A stretch of 10,994 bases of DNA from Candidatus Aminicenantota bacterium (GCA_030639705.1 DAOWKX010000099.1:1-10994); one strand, 5' to 3'; shown: positions 1 to 6,158, counted from the stretch's first letter. The notes: generated from the letters alone by a model not told the origin. Program-made: numbers and translations.

Positions 1-246
1 CAAATTGAAAATTATGTAAAACAAATGCAAAAACAGGGTAAGTCTGATGCGGAAATAGATGCGGAAATATCTAAAAATGAACCCCGGCTTTACTTTAACA
101 AGGATGTGCCCAGGTTACTGTCTATGCAAATTGCTATGGGTTGGATGCCTTGGATCGATGCCTTTAAAAAAGTGAAAGGTGGTTTGATTGAAAGCAAAGG
201 TATGTCTCCGTTGAAACTTACTGCTTATAGCGGGCAGAAGAAGTAG
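1..246 (+). CDS. C-terminal part of an unrecognised protein (5' end outside window)
   Basis: The frame is open from base 1 and ends at a TAA... type boundary as codon TAG at 244-246, giving 81 residues of a protein that most likely starts upstream of the window. An ATG at 25 exists, but no Shine-Dalgarno lies before it, so I do not treat it as the start. The visible part is soluble-looking: a charged helix (Q, K, E and D rich, about residues 1-27), then a segment with PRLYF, two Met/Trp-rich stretches (MQIAMGWMPW) and a basic tail ending GQKK. I recognise no family and see no signal peptide, membrane helix or Cys/His metal motif. It is convergent with ispG, 169 bp away, so it belongs to a different transcription unit. 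Coding status is fairly secure from the long open frame and ordinary composition; function is unknown. Confidence 0.6.
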   Translation, partial: QIENYVKQMQKQGKSDAEIDAEISKNEPRLYFNKDVPRLLSMQIAMGWMPWIDAFKKVKGGLIESKGMSPLKLTAYSGQKK

Positions 247-263
247 AGTGAAAGGAAGAAACC

Positions 264-332
264 ATGAGTAACCCAAAGAGCTGGGTTTACAAGCAATCTA
301 TATATGGTGAAGGAAATAAAATAAATTATTAG
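264..332 (+). CDS. Possible 22-residue micro-ORF
   Basis: An ATG at 264 is preceded by AAAGGAAG (251-258) at normal spacing, a good ribosome binding site, and opens 22 codons ending in TAG. The peptide is polar and aromatic (MSNPKSWVYK at the start, NKINY at the end) with no hydrophobic helix. It starts 17 bp after the stop of the truncated upstream gene, so it could be the last cistron of that operon. Against it, the first codons lie in a small hairpin (268-290), and a sequence this short can be open by chance. It matches no family I know. Confidence 0.25.
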   Translation: MSNPKSWVYKQSIYGEGNKINY

Positions 333-415
333 ACAGAGGATAAATTATCCTGGTGTTAGCCAAACTATTAAGTAAAGATTCGGTTCACCCTACCGCAGTA
401 TAAGAAGGTAACCTT

Positions 416-1462
416 TTATTTTAGCATTTCATGAATTAATTCCATTAAGCGGGAAACTGATTGTTCCGGTTTGATTTTTTCAAGCATCTTTCCCCCTTTG
501 AATATATAACCGTTCTTTTTTGAAAAGGCCAGGCCGATATCCGCATCAACTGCCTCTCCGGGACCGTTGACCTCACATCCCATTATTGCTACTTTTATTT
601 TTTTGTTGGGTTTTATACCTTTTATCTTTTTTTCCACTTCTTCGACTAATGAAACCAGATTTACAGTTGTTCGGGAACAGGTGGGACAGGAGATCAGTTC
701 GATATGATTTCCCCGTAATCCCAGGGCATACAATATCTCTTTGGCTACCCGTACCTCTTGAATAGGGCTATCTGTCAAGGAAACCCGGATGGTATTACCG
801 ATACTGTCTGCCAGCAGACTGCCGATGCCAATAGCTGATTTAACGGTGCCTCGAAAAAAGGTTCCCGCCTCGGTGATTCCCAGATGAAGCGGATAATCGC
901 ATTTTTTGTCCAGTAAGCGATAGGCCTGCATAGTTTCCCGAACATCGGAAGATTTTAGGGATATTTTCAGGTTTAAAAAGTCATTGTCTTCGAAAAACTT
1001 GATGAAATCCAATGCAGAGCTCACCATTGCTTCGGCTCTGGAAGAATGGGTATTGCGGTATTTTTTTTCAATAGAACCGGCATTCACTCCGATTCGGATG
1101 GGAATTGATTTTTGATTGGCCTGGTTTATGATAGTTTTTAGTTTGTCTTTACTGCCGATATTTCCAGGATTAATTCGGATTCCATGGGCTCCCAGTTCAA
1201 TTGATTTTAACGCCAGGTTGGCATCAAAGTGAATATCCGCAATAACAGGTAATGTAGATTTTTCGACAATCTCTTGAAAAGCATTGACTGCGGATTGATC
1301 GGGAATGGCTACCCGGACAATGTCGCATCCTTCGTTTTTTAAAGAACCAATTTGATTCAGGGTGGATTTAACATTGGAGGTGGAAGTTGAGGTCATGGAT
1401 TGAATGGAAACCGGATGATTCCCTCCAATTCCTACCTCTCCCACAAAGATTTCTCTTTTCAT
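416..1462 (-). CDS. ispG: 4-hydroxy-3-methylbut-2-enyl diphosphate synthase (GcpE/IspG)
   Basis: IspG is the cytosolic [4Fe-4S] enzyme that reductively converts 2-C-methyl-D-erythritol 2,4-cyclodiphosphate to HMBPP, the penultimate step of the MEP isoprenoid pathway. The 348-residue length fits the compact bacterial form without the plant-type insert. The N-terminal TIM-barrel shows QSMTST (21-26), VIADIHFD (73-80) and RINPGNIG (96-103). The C-terminal cluster domain shows CPTC (C259, C262) and GCEVNGPGEA with C296 and E303, which correspond to the three Cys and one Glu cluster ligands of the family. The ATG at 1462 is the only in-frame start before an upstream TGA. No Shine-Dalgarno is visible, and a consensus-like promoter sits immediately upstream, so the message may be leaderless. 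ispG is separated by 77 bp from the DUF4097-like gene on the same strand and appears to be transcribed on its own. Confidence 0.96.
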   Translation of the reverse strand: MKREIFVGEVGIGGNHPVSIQSMTSTSTSNVKSTLNQIGSLKNEGCDIVRVAIPDQSAVNAFQEIVEKSTLPVIADIHFDANLALKSIELGAHGIRINPGNIGSKDKLKTIINQANQKSIPIRIGVNAGSIEKKYRNTHSSRAEAMVSSALDFIKFFEDNDFLNLKISLKSSDVRETMQAYRLLDKKCDYPLHLGITEAGTFFRGTVKSAIGIGSLLADSIGNTIRVSLTDSPIQEVRVAKEILYALGLRGNHIELISCPTCSRTTVNLVSLVEEVEKKIKGIKPNKKIKVAIMGCEVNGPGEAVDADIGLAFSKKNGYIFKGGKMLEKIKPEQSVSRLMELIHEMLK

Positions 1463-1468
1463 GATCCC

Positions 1469-1496
1469 ATTATAACAAAAAAGGCAATGCTGTCAT
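1469..1496 (-). promoter_or_regulatory. Promoter of ispG (extended -10)
   Basis: On the minus strand ATGACA (1496-1491) is followed by a 16-bp spacer and TATAAT (1474-1469). TG one base before the -10 gives an extended -10 element. An AT-rich stretch (about 1502-1522) lies upstream where an UP element would sit. The expected transcription start, about 7 bp after the -10, falls on the A of the ispG ATG. Confidence 0.65.
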
Positions 1497-1539
1497 ACAC
1501 CCTTATTTTTCTGAAAATAAAGTAATATTGGGATGGATT

Positions 1540-2268
1540 TCAGATTTTTAGTAGTTTGATATTTCCATTTACGGTTTTAAGTTTTATATTGTATTGTCCC
1601 TGGTTGATGGTTCCGGTTATTTTTGAGCCAATAAATTTACTTTCAACAGCTACATTAAAATCATTTTTTATACCACCATTTAGTGTGGATCCTTTTATTC
1701 TGAAACTGGAGTCTTTTTGCAATTCAATTTTCACAGTTCCATTTACGGTTTCAGCTGAAATATTTCCCTTCAGCCTTTCCTGAAAGATCAAAAATACACC
1801 TCCATTAATTGCATAAAATTCACTATCAGAGGCTACTCCCTTGAAATGGATGTTGCCATTGACTGTTTTTGATTTTATAATTCTTAGCTGACCGTCGATT
1901 TCAATCTGTCCGTTTACTGAATTTAATTTAAGGGATTTCAAGTTTTTCGGGACCTTTACATAGAAATTGACCTTGGCAGTGGATTGCTTTTTGATTCGTT
2001 TGGTAAATACCTTGAGTTCTTTTTTTTCAAATTCAAATTTTATTATGACATTTTCAAGATCTGATTTACGATCTGCTCGCTTGATGGCTTTTATTGAGAT
2101 TTCATTTTTGTTCTGGGTGCTGAGAGTGATAAATCCATTTACATTAGAAAGCTGTAAAATTCCATCCTGATCCATCGGAAAGGTTCTTTTGATTTGTTTT
2201 TCGTATTTGTAACCGTAGTTCAATGAAAAAAGCAAAAAGAGCAGCACCCAAAAGACTTTAATTTTCAT
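1540..2268 (-). CDS. Secreted DUF4097-like beta-repeat protein
   Basis: This 242-residue protein has an N-terminal signal peptide (K2-K4, then a hydrophobic core about 5-17) and no cysteine, so it is secreted or periplasmic rather than a lipoprotein. The mature part is a series of short beta strands with a recurring V/I/L-N-G turn at residues 44-45, 119-120, 137-138, 155-156, 176-177, 197-198 and 234-235. The central repeats are 18-21 residues apart. This is the pattern of DUF4097 / putative adhesin proteins, which form a beta-solenoid and often occur in envelope stress or surface contexts. The exact role is unknown. The start was set by GGAGG (2275-2279), 6 nt before the ATG at 2268; an ATG at 2271 is the alternative. 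A longer frame from a GTG at 2301 is unlikely because it precedes the ribosome binding site and signal peptide. The gene is divergent from folK. Confidence 0.8.
   Translation of the reverse strand: MKIKVFWVLLFLLFSLNYGYKYEKQIKRTFPMDQDGILQLSNVNGFITLSTQNKNEISIKAIKRADRKSDLENVIIKFEFEKKELKVFTKRIKKQSTAKVNFYVKVPKNLKSLKLNSVNGQIEIDGQLRIIKSKTVNGNIHFKGVASDSEFYAINGGVFLIFQERLKGNISAETVNGTVKIELQKDSSFRIKGSTLNGGIKNDFNVAVESKFIGSKITGTINQGQYNIKLKTVNGNIKLLKI
1563..1751 (-). repeat. Internal coding repeat of the DUF4097-like gene
   Basis: The same 15 bases (plus strand TTCCATTTACGGTTT) occur at 1563-1577 and 1737-1751. They are 174 bp, or exactly 58 codons, apart and in frame, encoding the T-V-N-G turn. Diverged copies occur near 1852, 1906 and 2130. 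This shows that the protein grew by, or is maintained through, internal duplication. Confidence 0.65.
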
Positions 2269-2274
2269 CATTTT

Positions 2275-2279
2275 CCTCC
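2275..2279 (-). promoter_or_regulatory. Ribosome binding site deciding the DUF4097-like start
   Basis: GGAGG on the minus strand lies 6 nt before the ATG at 2268 and 3 nt before the ATG at 2271. It makes the upstream GTG at 2301 an unlikely start. Confidence 0.75.
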
Positions 2280-2299
2280 AAATAATAATCTTCCTTTGC

Positions 2300-2329
2300 A
2301 CTATAGAATAAACGTAATAATCATATTAA
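2300..2329 (-). promoter_or_regulatory. Weak candidate promoter of the DUF4097-like gene
   Basis: On the minus strand TTAATA (2329-2324), an 18-bp spacer and TATAGT (2305-2300) would start transcription about 25 nt before the chosen ATG, leaving the GGAGG site inside the leader. The -35 is poor (4 of 6 consensus bases) in an AT-rich region, so chance is possible. Confidence 0.35.
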
Positions 2330-2366
2330 AAGTTCTTCTTTTTTAAAATTGGGAAAATGATTCAAA

Positions 2367-2395
2367 TTGACCTGTTTCCCTGTCTGTGTTAAAAA
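2367..2395 (+). promoter_or_regulatory. Candidate promoter of folK
   Basis: TTGACC (2367-2372), a 17-bp spacer and TAAAAA (2390-2395) end 9 bp before the folK ATG. The expected start site near 2402 leaves a leader of only about 3 nt. The -10 matches 4 of 6 consensus bases, but the same TAAAAA at 17 bp spacing is seen before the phosphatase gene. Confidence 0.45.
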
Positions 2396-2404
2396 GAGAT
2401 GTAA

Positions 2405-2899
2405 ATGGTGAAATATTATCTGTCTCTGGGATCCAATCTGGGTAATAGAAAATCCAATTTACAGGAGGCGATTTTTTTTTTGGAGAGTATTGGGAAAATT
2501 GTTGACATTTCCTCTATTTACGAAACCAGCCCGGTGGGGATGAAACCGGGTACAGGCACTTTTTTAAATCTTGCACTGGCATTGGAAACCAATATCCAGC
2601 CCCATGATATGCTGCTCAGGATTAAGCGTTTTGAAAAGGAAATGGGGAGAGAGAACCGGGGAGGGAGGGATAGATCGAGAACGATTGATATTGATATTCT
2701 CCTGTACGGTCACTTAATTGTATCTGAAAAAGATTTAATTATTCCTCACCCCCGGATGACTGAGCGGGCTTTTGTACTGGTGCCCTTGAATGAAATCGCT
2801 CCTGAAGTGATTCATCCGGTCTTAAAAAAAAAAATGATCAATATTTTAAAGGAATTACATTCCAGTGAAAATGTGGATAAATACCGGAAAAAAAGTTAA
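2405..2899 (+). CDS. folK: 2-amino-4-hydroxy-6-hydroxymethyldihydropteridine pyrophosphokinase (HPPK)
   Basis: HPPK transfers pyrophosphate from ATP to 6-hydroxymethyl-7,8-dihydropterin, the step before dihydropteroate synthase in folate synthesis; it is cytosolic. The 164-residue length is typical of a stand-alone enzyme. Motifs in order are SLGSNLGNR (7-15), YETSPVG (39-45), FLNLAL (53-58), GR at 81-82, RTIDIDILLYG (92-102) with the metal-binding D95 and D97, and IPHPRMTERAFVLVPLNEIAP (113-133). In the mobile loop the usual W-G-P before R92 is replaced by D-R-S, a variation worth noting but with R82, R92 and both Asp intact. The start MVKYYLSLGSN is the normal one; no good Shine-Dalgarno precedes it. 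The gene stands alone, divergent from the DUF4097-like gene, and its stop codon overlaps the stop of the convergent FHA gene. Confidence 0.95.
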   Translation: MVKYYLSLGSNLGNRKSNLQEAIFFLESIGKIVDISSIYETSPVGMKPGTGTFLNLALALETNIQPHDMLLRIKRFEKEMGRENRGGRDRSRTIDIDILLYGHLIVSEKDLIIPHPRMTERAFVLVPLNEIAPEVIHPVLKKKMINILKELHSSENVDKYRKKS

Positions 2900-2911
2900 C
2901 TTTTTTTTCGG
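2884..2911. repeat. 28-bp near-palindrome spanning two convergent stop codons
   Basis: The arms 2884-2897 and 2898-2911 are reverse complements with one mismatch. They are built from CCG, an A7/A8 tract and GTT on one side and the mirror on the other, with GTTAAC at the centre. The centre contains both stops (plus TAA 2897-2899, minus TAA 2896-2898). It could fold in RNA made from either strand, but the stem is almost all A-U and no separate U-tract follows it, so it is not a classical intrinsic terminator. Confidence 0.85.
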
Positions 2912-3381
2912 AAGATTATTTTGATGGTTCCTTTCTTTCCCAGGAAGATTATATCATTTGTCTCCAATTCTTGTTCGGATATTTTTTCGTTATTTATATA
3001 AGTACCGTTGGTGGAATGGTTGTCTTTGATAAATACCCGGTTATTTTCTGTAATGAGGGAGCAATGAAGTTTTGAAATGATTGGCTCTGAGATGATTATG
3101 GTGGATTTGGTAGGGTCACGTCCGATTCTGATTTCCTGGTCCATTATATCTGTGGTACTGATTTTTTTGTCTTTTACAAAAATATCAATTTCGCCAATAC
3201 TCTGTTTTTCTTTTTTTATTACCGGAGGTGGACTCAAGGAAACGTCTGTATCTTCAATTTCTGTGGACAGGTCTTCTTCGGAAAAATCTTGTTTTTTTTG
3301 ATTCCGCCATTTTAAGATAAAAACCAAAATGCCTGCAAAAATAAAAATACCAACAATAATGATTATTATTTTAAGATTCAT
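2896..3381 (-). CDS. Membrane-anchored FHA-domain protein
   Basis: FHA domains bind phosphothreonine peptides, so this protein is likely a reader or substrate for the adjacent kinase. The 161 residues consist of a transmembrane helix (about 5-23, very Ile-rich), a short basic stretch (KWRNQKK), an acidic Ser/Thr-containing linker (about 31-62, with a PPP turn), and a C-terminal FHA domain (about 64-158). The phosphopeptide-binding signature is complete: GR at 87-88, S103 and H106 (SKLHCS), and STNGT at 123-127. Basic residues after the helix place the FHA domain in the cytoplasm. The ATG at 3381 is chosen because it has AGGAGG 4 nt upstream, at the end of the kinase gene; the longer frame to 3432 would lie wholly inside the kinase gene. 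The acidic linker holds several T/S residues that the kinase could phosphorylate (inference). Confidence 0.87.
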   Translation of the reverse strand: MNLKIIIIIVGIFIFAGILVFILKWRNQKKQDFSEEDLSTEIEDTDVSLSPPPVIKKEKQSIGEIDIFVKDKKISTTDIMDQEIRIGRDPTKSTIIISEPIISKLHCSLITENNRVFIKDNHSTNGTYINNEKISEQELETNDIIFLGKKGTIKIIFRKKS

Positions 3382-4219
3382 TTTCCCTCCTTTTTGTTTG
3401 AAAAAGGCTGTCCACTTTCTCCAGCATTTCAATTGCGCTTTGAAATCTCCGTTCGGGTTTCTTTTGTATGGCTTTTAAAATGAAATCTTCGACTTGAATT
3501 TTTACATTTGGATTGAATATTGAAGGCCGGGGAGGTGGTTTATTCAGATGTGCTTCTTCAATCTCGAGACTGGAATCTGTTTCTGAGTAAAAGGGAACCG
3601 CACCGGTGACCATTTCATAAAATGTGATGCCTAATGAGTATAAATCAGATCTGACGCCCACGTCTTTCCCCAGGATTTGTTCCGGTGATGCGTAGATGGG
3701 AGTTCCCAGTATCTGGGATTCGTTTTTATTGCCAAAATCTCCAAATATTTTTGCGATACCGAAATCAGCAATTTTTATTCTTCTGGTAGAGTCAATCAGA
3801 ATATTTCCGGGTTTGATATCCCCATGGATGATATGTCTTGTATGCGCATAATTCAAGCCTCTTAAAATTTGTTTCAGGTATGATAGAGCGTCGAGGATTG
3901 GGAGTTGTTTTTTCTTTTGCAGTACTTCTTGAAGGCTGTTACCCCTGAGGTATTCCATTGCGATGATGTGATGGCTATTTATTTTTCTGAAACAAAATAT
4001 GATGATGATATTGGGGTGATTCATCTGTGCCTGGGTCATGGCTTCGGTCTTAAATTTATCAATAAATTTTAAATCATTAGCCAGATGAGGGTGAATGACT
4101 TTTAATGCCACTTCCCTGTTCAACATGGTGTCAATGGCATAATATAGTGTTCCCATTCCCCCTCTGCCGAGTTCGGCTTTAATTAAAAAATCCCCTATTT
4201 TTTCGCCTGCTTGGACCAT
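3371..4219 (-). CDS. Soluble bacterial Ser/Thr protein kinase (Hanks/PknB type)
   Basis: The 282-residue protein is essentially one protein-kinase domain with no transmembrane helix, PASTA or other sensor domain, so it should act in the cytoplasm. Motifs in order are the glycine loop GRGGMG (18-23), K40, helix-C E59, the catalytic HGDIKPGN (132-139, with D134 and N139), DFG (152-154), SPE (178-180) and the C-lobe Arg in PERRF (255-259). HGD replaces the common HRD, making it a non-RD kinase. The ATG at 4219 follows the phosphatase stop after one base (TGACATG) without a Shine-Dalgarno, indicating translation by reinitiation. A TTG at 4258 would extend it by 13 residues but has no better signal. 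The 3' end overlaps the FHA gene by 11 bp and encodes its AGGAGG site. The likely partners are the flanking PP2C and FHA proteins. Confidence 0.94.
   Translation of the reverse strand: MVQAGEKIGDFLIKAELGRGGMGTLYYAIDTMLNREVALKVIHPHLANDLKFIDKFKTEAMTQAQMNHPNIIIIFCFRKINSHHIIAMEYLRGNSLQEVLQKKKQLPILDALSYLKQILRGLNYAHTRHIIHGDIKPGNILIDSTRRIKIADFGIAKIFGDFGNKNESQILGTPIYASPEQILGKDVGVRSDLYSLGITFYEMVTGAVPFYSETDSSLEIEEAHLNKPPPRPSIFNPNVKIQVEDFILKAIQKKPERRFQSAIEMLEKVDSLFQTKRRENES
3386..3391 (-). promoter_or_regulatory. Ribosome binding site of the FHA gene inside the kinase gene
   Basis: AGGAGG on the minus strand is formed by the two Arg codons near the kinase C-terminus and lies 4 nt before the FHA ATG at 3381. 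It fixes that start and couples the two genes. Confidence 0.8.
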
Positions 4220-4220
4220 G

Positions 4221-6071
4221 TCACAATAATAATATAAACAGTCTATTATTTTTATCAACCAGAATCCTTCTGTTTGACCCGTAATCGATTAAAATGTTCT
4301 GGATAAATAGATTTTTGTTTTTATATTCATAATATTTTTGGATGAAGGCATTATTTTTCTCCAGGGTGATATAACCGTATGAAAAGTAGATTATAATTGA
4401 ATTCTCATCAATATATTCTATGTTTAAGGGTTTTTCCGTAAACTCGAAGAGTATTTTCCTGGTGGAGGTGAAATCAGCTTTGGAAATGTCAAAAATTTTA
4501 ATGTATTTTTTTTGGATATTAAAGAAAAGGACTTTTATGGTTTTGTTAGAAATTTTTAAAGATACGAAGAGCTGGGGATTGTATTGAATGTCATTTATTT
4601 TGTAAAATTTAATTTCTTTATTCTTTTTTTTAATTGGATTTTCGATTACATAAACGTGCTGTTGATCATGGAATAGAAGAACATTTGAATTAATAAATAT
4701 CGGGGCGAGGGGTGGTTTTAGATTTAAAAACTTGACTGTTCTGATTTCATGATCCACTGAATTCAATTCAGGATCTGATCTGATGGTGACCAGCACTTTA
4801 TTTTCATTGTGGTGCAGTATTTGATATTTTAGAAATGGAGTTCTTGACTTTTGGAATATGTACACTTCTACCGAAGACGATCGGGAACTATCTGACTTTT
4901 TTTCCCCGGAAAGGAGAATTTCTTCATGAGATGAGTGAAACCCGAACGATGTTTGTATGATCGCATCTTCTTTTTTTAATTGGATTTTATTGATTATTTT
5001 TTGTTTGATTATTGAGAACACGGATATATGCTTTTGTTGTCTGTAAAATATATGTTCTCCTGAAAAAAATAATAAATGACCGGAAAATAATTTTGAGGGA
5101 ATGGCCCGGGTATTTATTTTAAATATATTTTGGTTGTACCGGATTTTTTTATTTTGTTGATTTTGTATCTGTGGAATCATTAATGCAGCATATTTAATGG
5201 AATTATCCGGGAGTGATGAAGTGTTTATTATTTTTAGTTTTGAAAAGGACAAAAACAGAATGATGAGAAAGCCAAAAAAGAATAAAATGGCAGTTTTTTT
5301 GGTTGGAATTTTCCGTTTTTTAGGTTTTTCTTTTTTTGTTTCACCTGCATGAATAATCTGAACGGTGATATTATCGATCCCGCCGTTTTCATTGGCCCGC
5401 TTGATCAATTCATTGACCGACTTTTTCGGGTCGTTAGTGTGAGAAAATTTTTTAATCACCTGATCATCGAGCATATTGTTTAATCCATCGGAACACATGG
5501 TGATGATGTCCCCCTGCTTTATTTCAGCATCTCTTATTATTTCCGGTGAATAGGTCTCACGTGCGCCCAGAGACATATATAAGATGTTTTTCTGGGGATG
5601 GTCCCGTGCTTCTTCTTCACTTATTTTACCTTCTTTTAACATCTTTTCAACGAAGGTATGATCGGTTGTCATTTTTTTTATTTTATTTTTTCTGATTAAA
5701 TATATACGGGTATCTCCCACATGAATGATTGTTGCCTTTTTATCAGCAATTACCAGTGCAGTAAAGGTAGTCCCCATCCCCCTTTTCATGGGATCAGACA
5801 ATGCTCTTTTTAAAATAGAGGAATTGGATTTTTTTAGAGAAGAAACCATTGATTCTTCAATACCTTTACCCTGTTTTCTGGATTTTTTATATTCCCTCAC
5901 AAAGGTATCAGTCCCCAGTTTTGATGCTACCTCCCCGGCTTGATGTCCACCCATTCCATCTGCTACGATAAATAAATGTTCGCTATCACTTATTTTTTTA
6001 CTAGAAAAATAATCTTCATTGGTACTCCTGACTTTCCCGCTATCACTCTTCCCAAAAAAGTTTATTTTCAT
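4221..6071 (-). CDS. Membrane PP2C-type protein phosphatase with large extracytoplasmic domain
   Basis: PP2C phosphatases remove phosphate from Ser/Thr with two metal ions; this one probably opposes the adjacent kinase. Of 616 residues, about 1-242 are the catalytic domain: RSTNED (15-20), VADGMGGH (36-43) with D38, GTTFTA (100-105), HVGDTR (117-122), CSDGLNN (193-199) with D195, and GGIDNIT (230-236) with D233, so all metal-site positions look intact. A strongly basic stretch (245-259) precedes one transmembrane helix (about 260-277), giving an N-in, C-out topology. The remaining approximately 340 residues are outside, Cys-free, rich in Ile, Asn and Lys, with repeated hydrophobic beta strands, suggesting a beta-propeller-like sensor. 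I cannot assign a family to that part. The start agrees with the family (MKI...GKVRSTNED), though the Shine-Dalgarno is weak. It is the first gene of the phosphatase-kinase-FHA operon. Confidence 0.92.
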   Translation of the reverse strand: MKINFFGKSDSGKVRSTNEDYFSSKKISDSEHLFIVADGMGGHQAGEVASKLGTDTFVREYKKSRKQGKGIEESMVSSLKKSNSSILKRALSDPMKRGMGTTFTALVIADKKATIIHVGDTRIYLIRKNKIKKMTTDHTFVEKMLKEGKISEEEARDHPQKNILYMSLGARETYSPEIIRDAEIKQGDIITMCSDGLNNMLDDQVIKKFSHTNDPKKSVNELIKRANENGGIDNITVQIIHAGETKKEKPKKRKIPTKKTAILFFFGFLIILFLSFSKLKIINTSSLPDNSIKYAALMIPQIQNQQNKKIRYNQNIFKINTRAIPSKLFSGHLLFFSGEHIFYRQQKHISVFSIIKQKIINKIQLKKEDAIIQTSFGFHSSHEEILLSGEKKSDSSRSSSVEVYIFQKSRTPFLKYQILHHNENKVLVTIRSDPELNSVDHEIRTVKFLNLKPPLAPIFINSNVLLFHDQQHVYVIENPIKKKNKEIKFYKINDIQYNPQLFVSLKISNKTIKVLFFNIQKKYIKIFDISKADFTSTRKILFEFTEKPLNIEYIDENSIIIYFSYGYITLEKNNAFIQKYYEYKNKNLFIQNILIDYGSNRRILVDKNNRLFILLL

Positions 6072-6094
6072 TATAAAGTATCCGTTTCTCTGGA

Positions 6095-6110
6095 TATTCA
6101 GATATGAATA
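6095..6110. repeat. Small inverted repeat in the phosphatase leader
   Basis: TATTCA, GATA and TGAATA form a perfect 6-bp inverted repeat with a 4-base centre. It lies just downstream of the predicted start site (about 6116 on the minus strand), where an operator or a small leader hairpin could act. Short AT-rich inverted repeats are common by chance. Confidence 0.3.
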
Positions 6111-6122
6111 GAAGAATATTTT

Positions 6123-6151
6123 TTTTTAGCACAAGTATTTTTTTTTGTCAA
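6123..6151 (-). promoter_or_regulatory. Promoter of the phosphatase-kinase-FHA operon
   Basis: On the minus strand a perfect TTGACA (6151-6146) is followed by 17 bp and TAAAAA (6128-6123). It begins 8 bp after the stop of the rfaE2-type gene, giving the signalling genes their own start with a leader of about 45 nt. Two A9 runs (6138-6146 and 6119-6127), 19 bp apart, lie in the spacer and over the -10. Confidence 0.6.
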
Positions 6152-6158
6152 ATATGCG

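Noticed and set aside
268..290. Hairpin as terminator of the left-edge gene
   Set aside because: The stem is about 8 bp with a bulge, and no T-tract follows it.
381..395. Possible terminator hairpin downstream of ispG (CGGT and ACCG arms)
   Set aside because: Only 4 bp of stem with a 7-base loop and no U-tract on either strand.
2269..2301. GTG start at 2301 for the DUF4097-like gene
   Set aside because: It would precede both the GGAGG site and the signal peptide and lie upstream of, or at, the candidate transcription start.
4220..4258. TTG start at 4258 for the kinase
   Set aside because: No ribosome binding site; the ATG one base after the phosphatase stop gives the usual short N-terminus before the kinase fold.
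6070..6075. TATAAT overlapping the phosphatase start as a promoter for a leaderless message
   Set aside because: The start site would fall inside the coding sequence, and a better promoter lies at 6123-6151.
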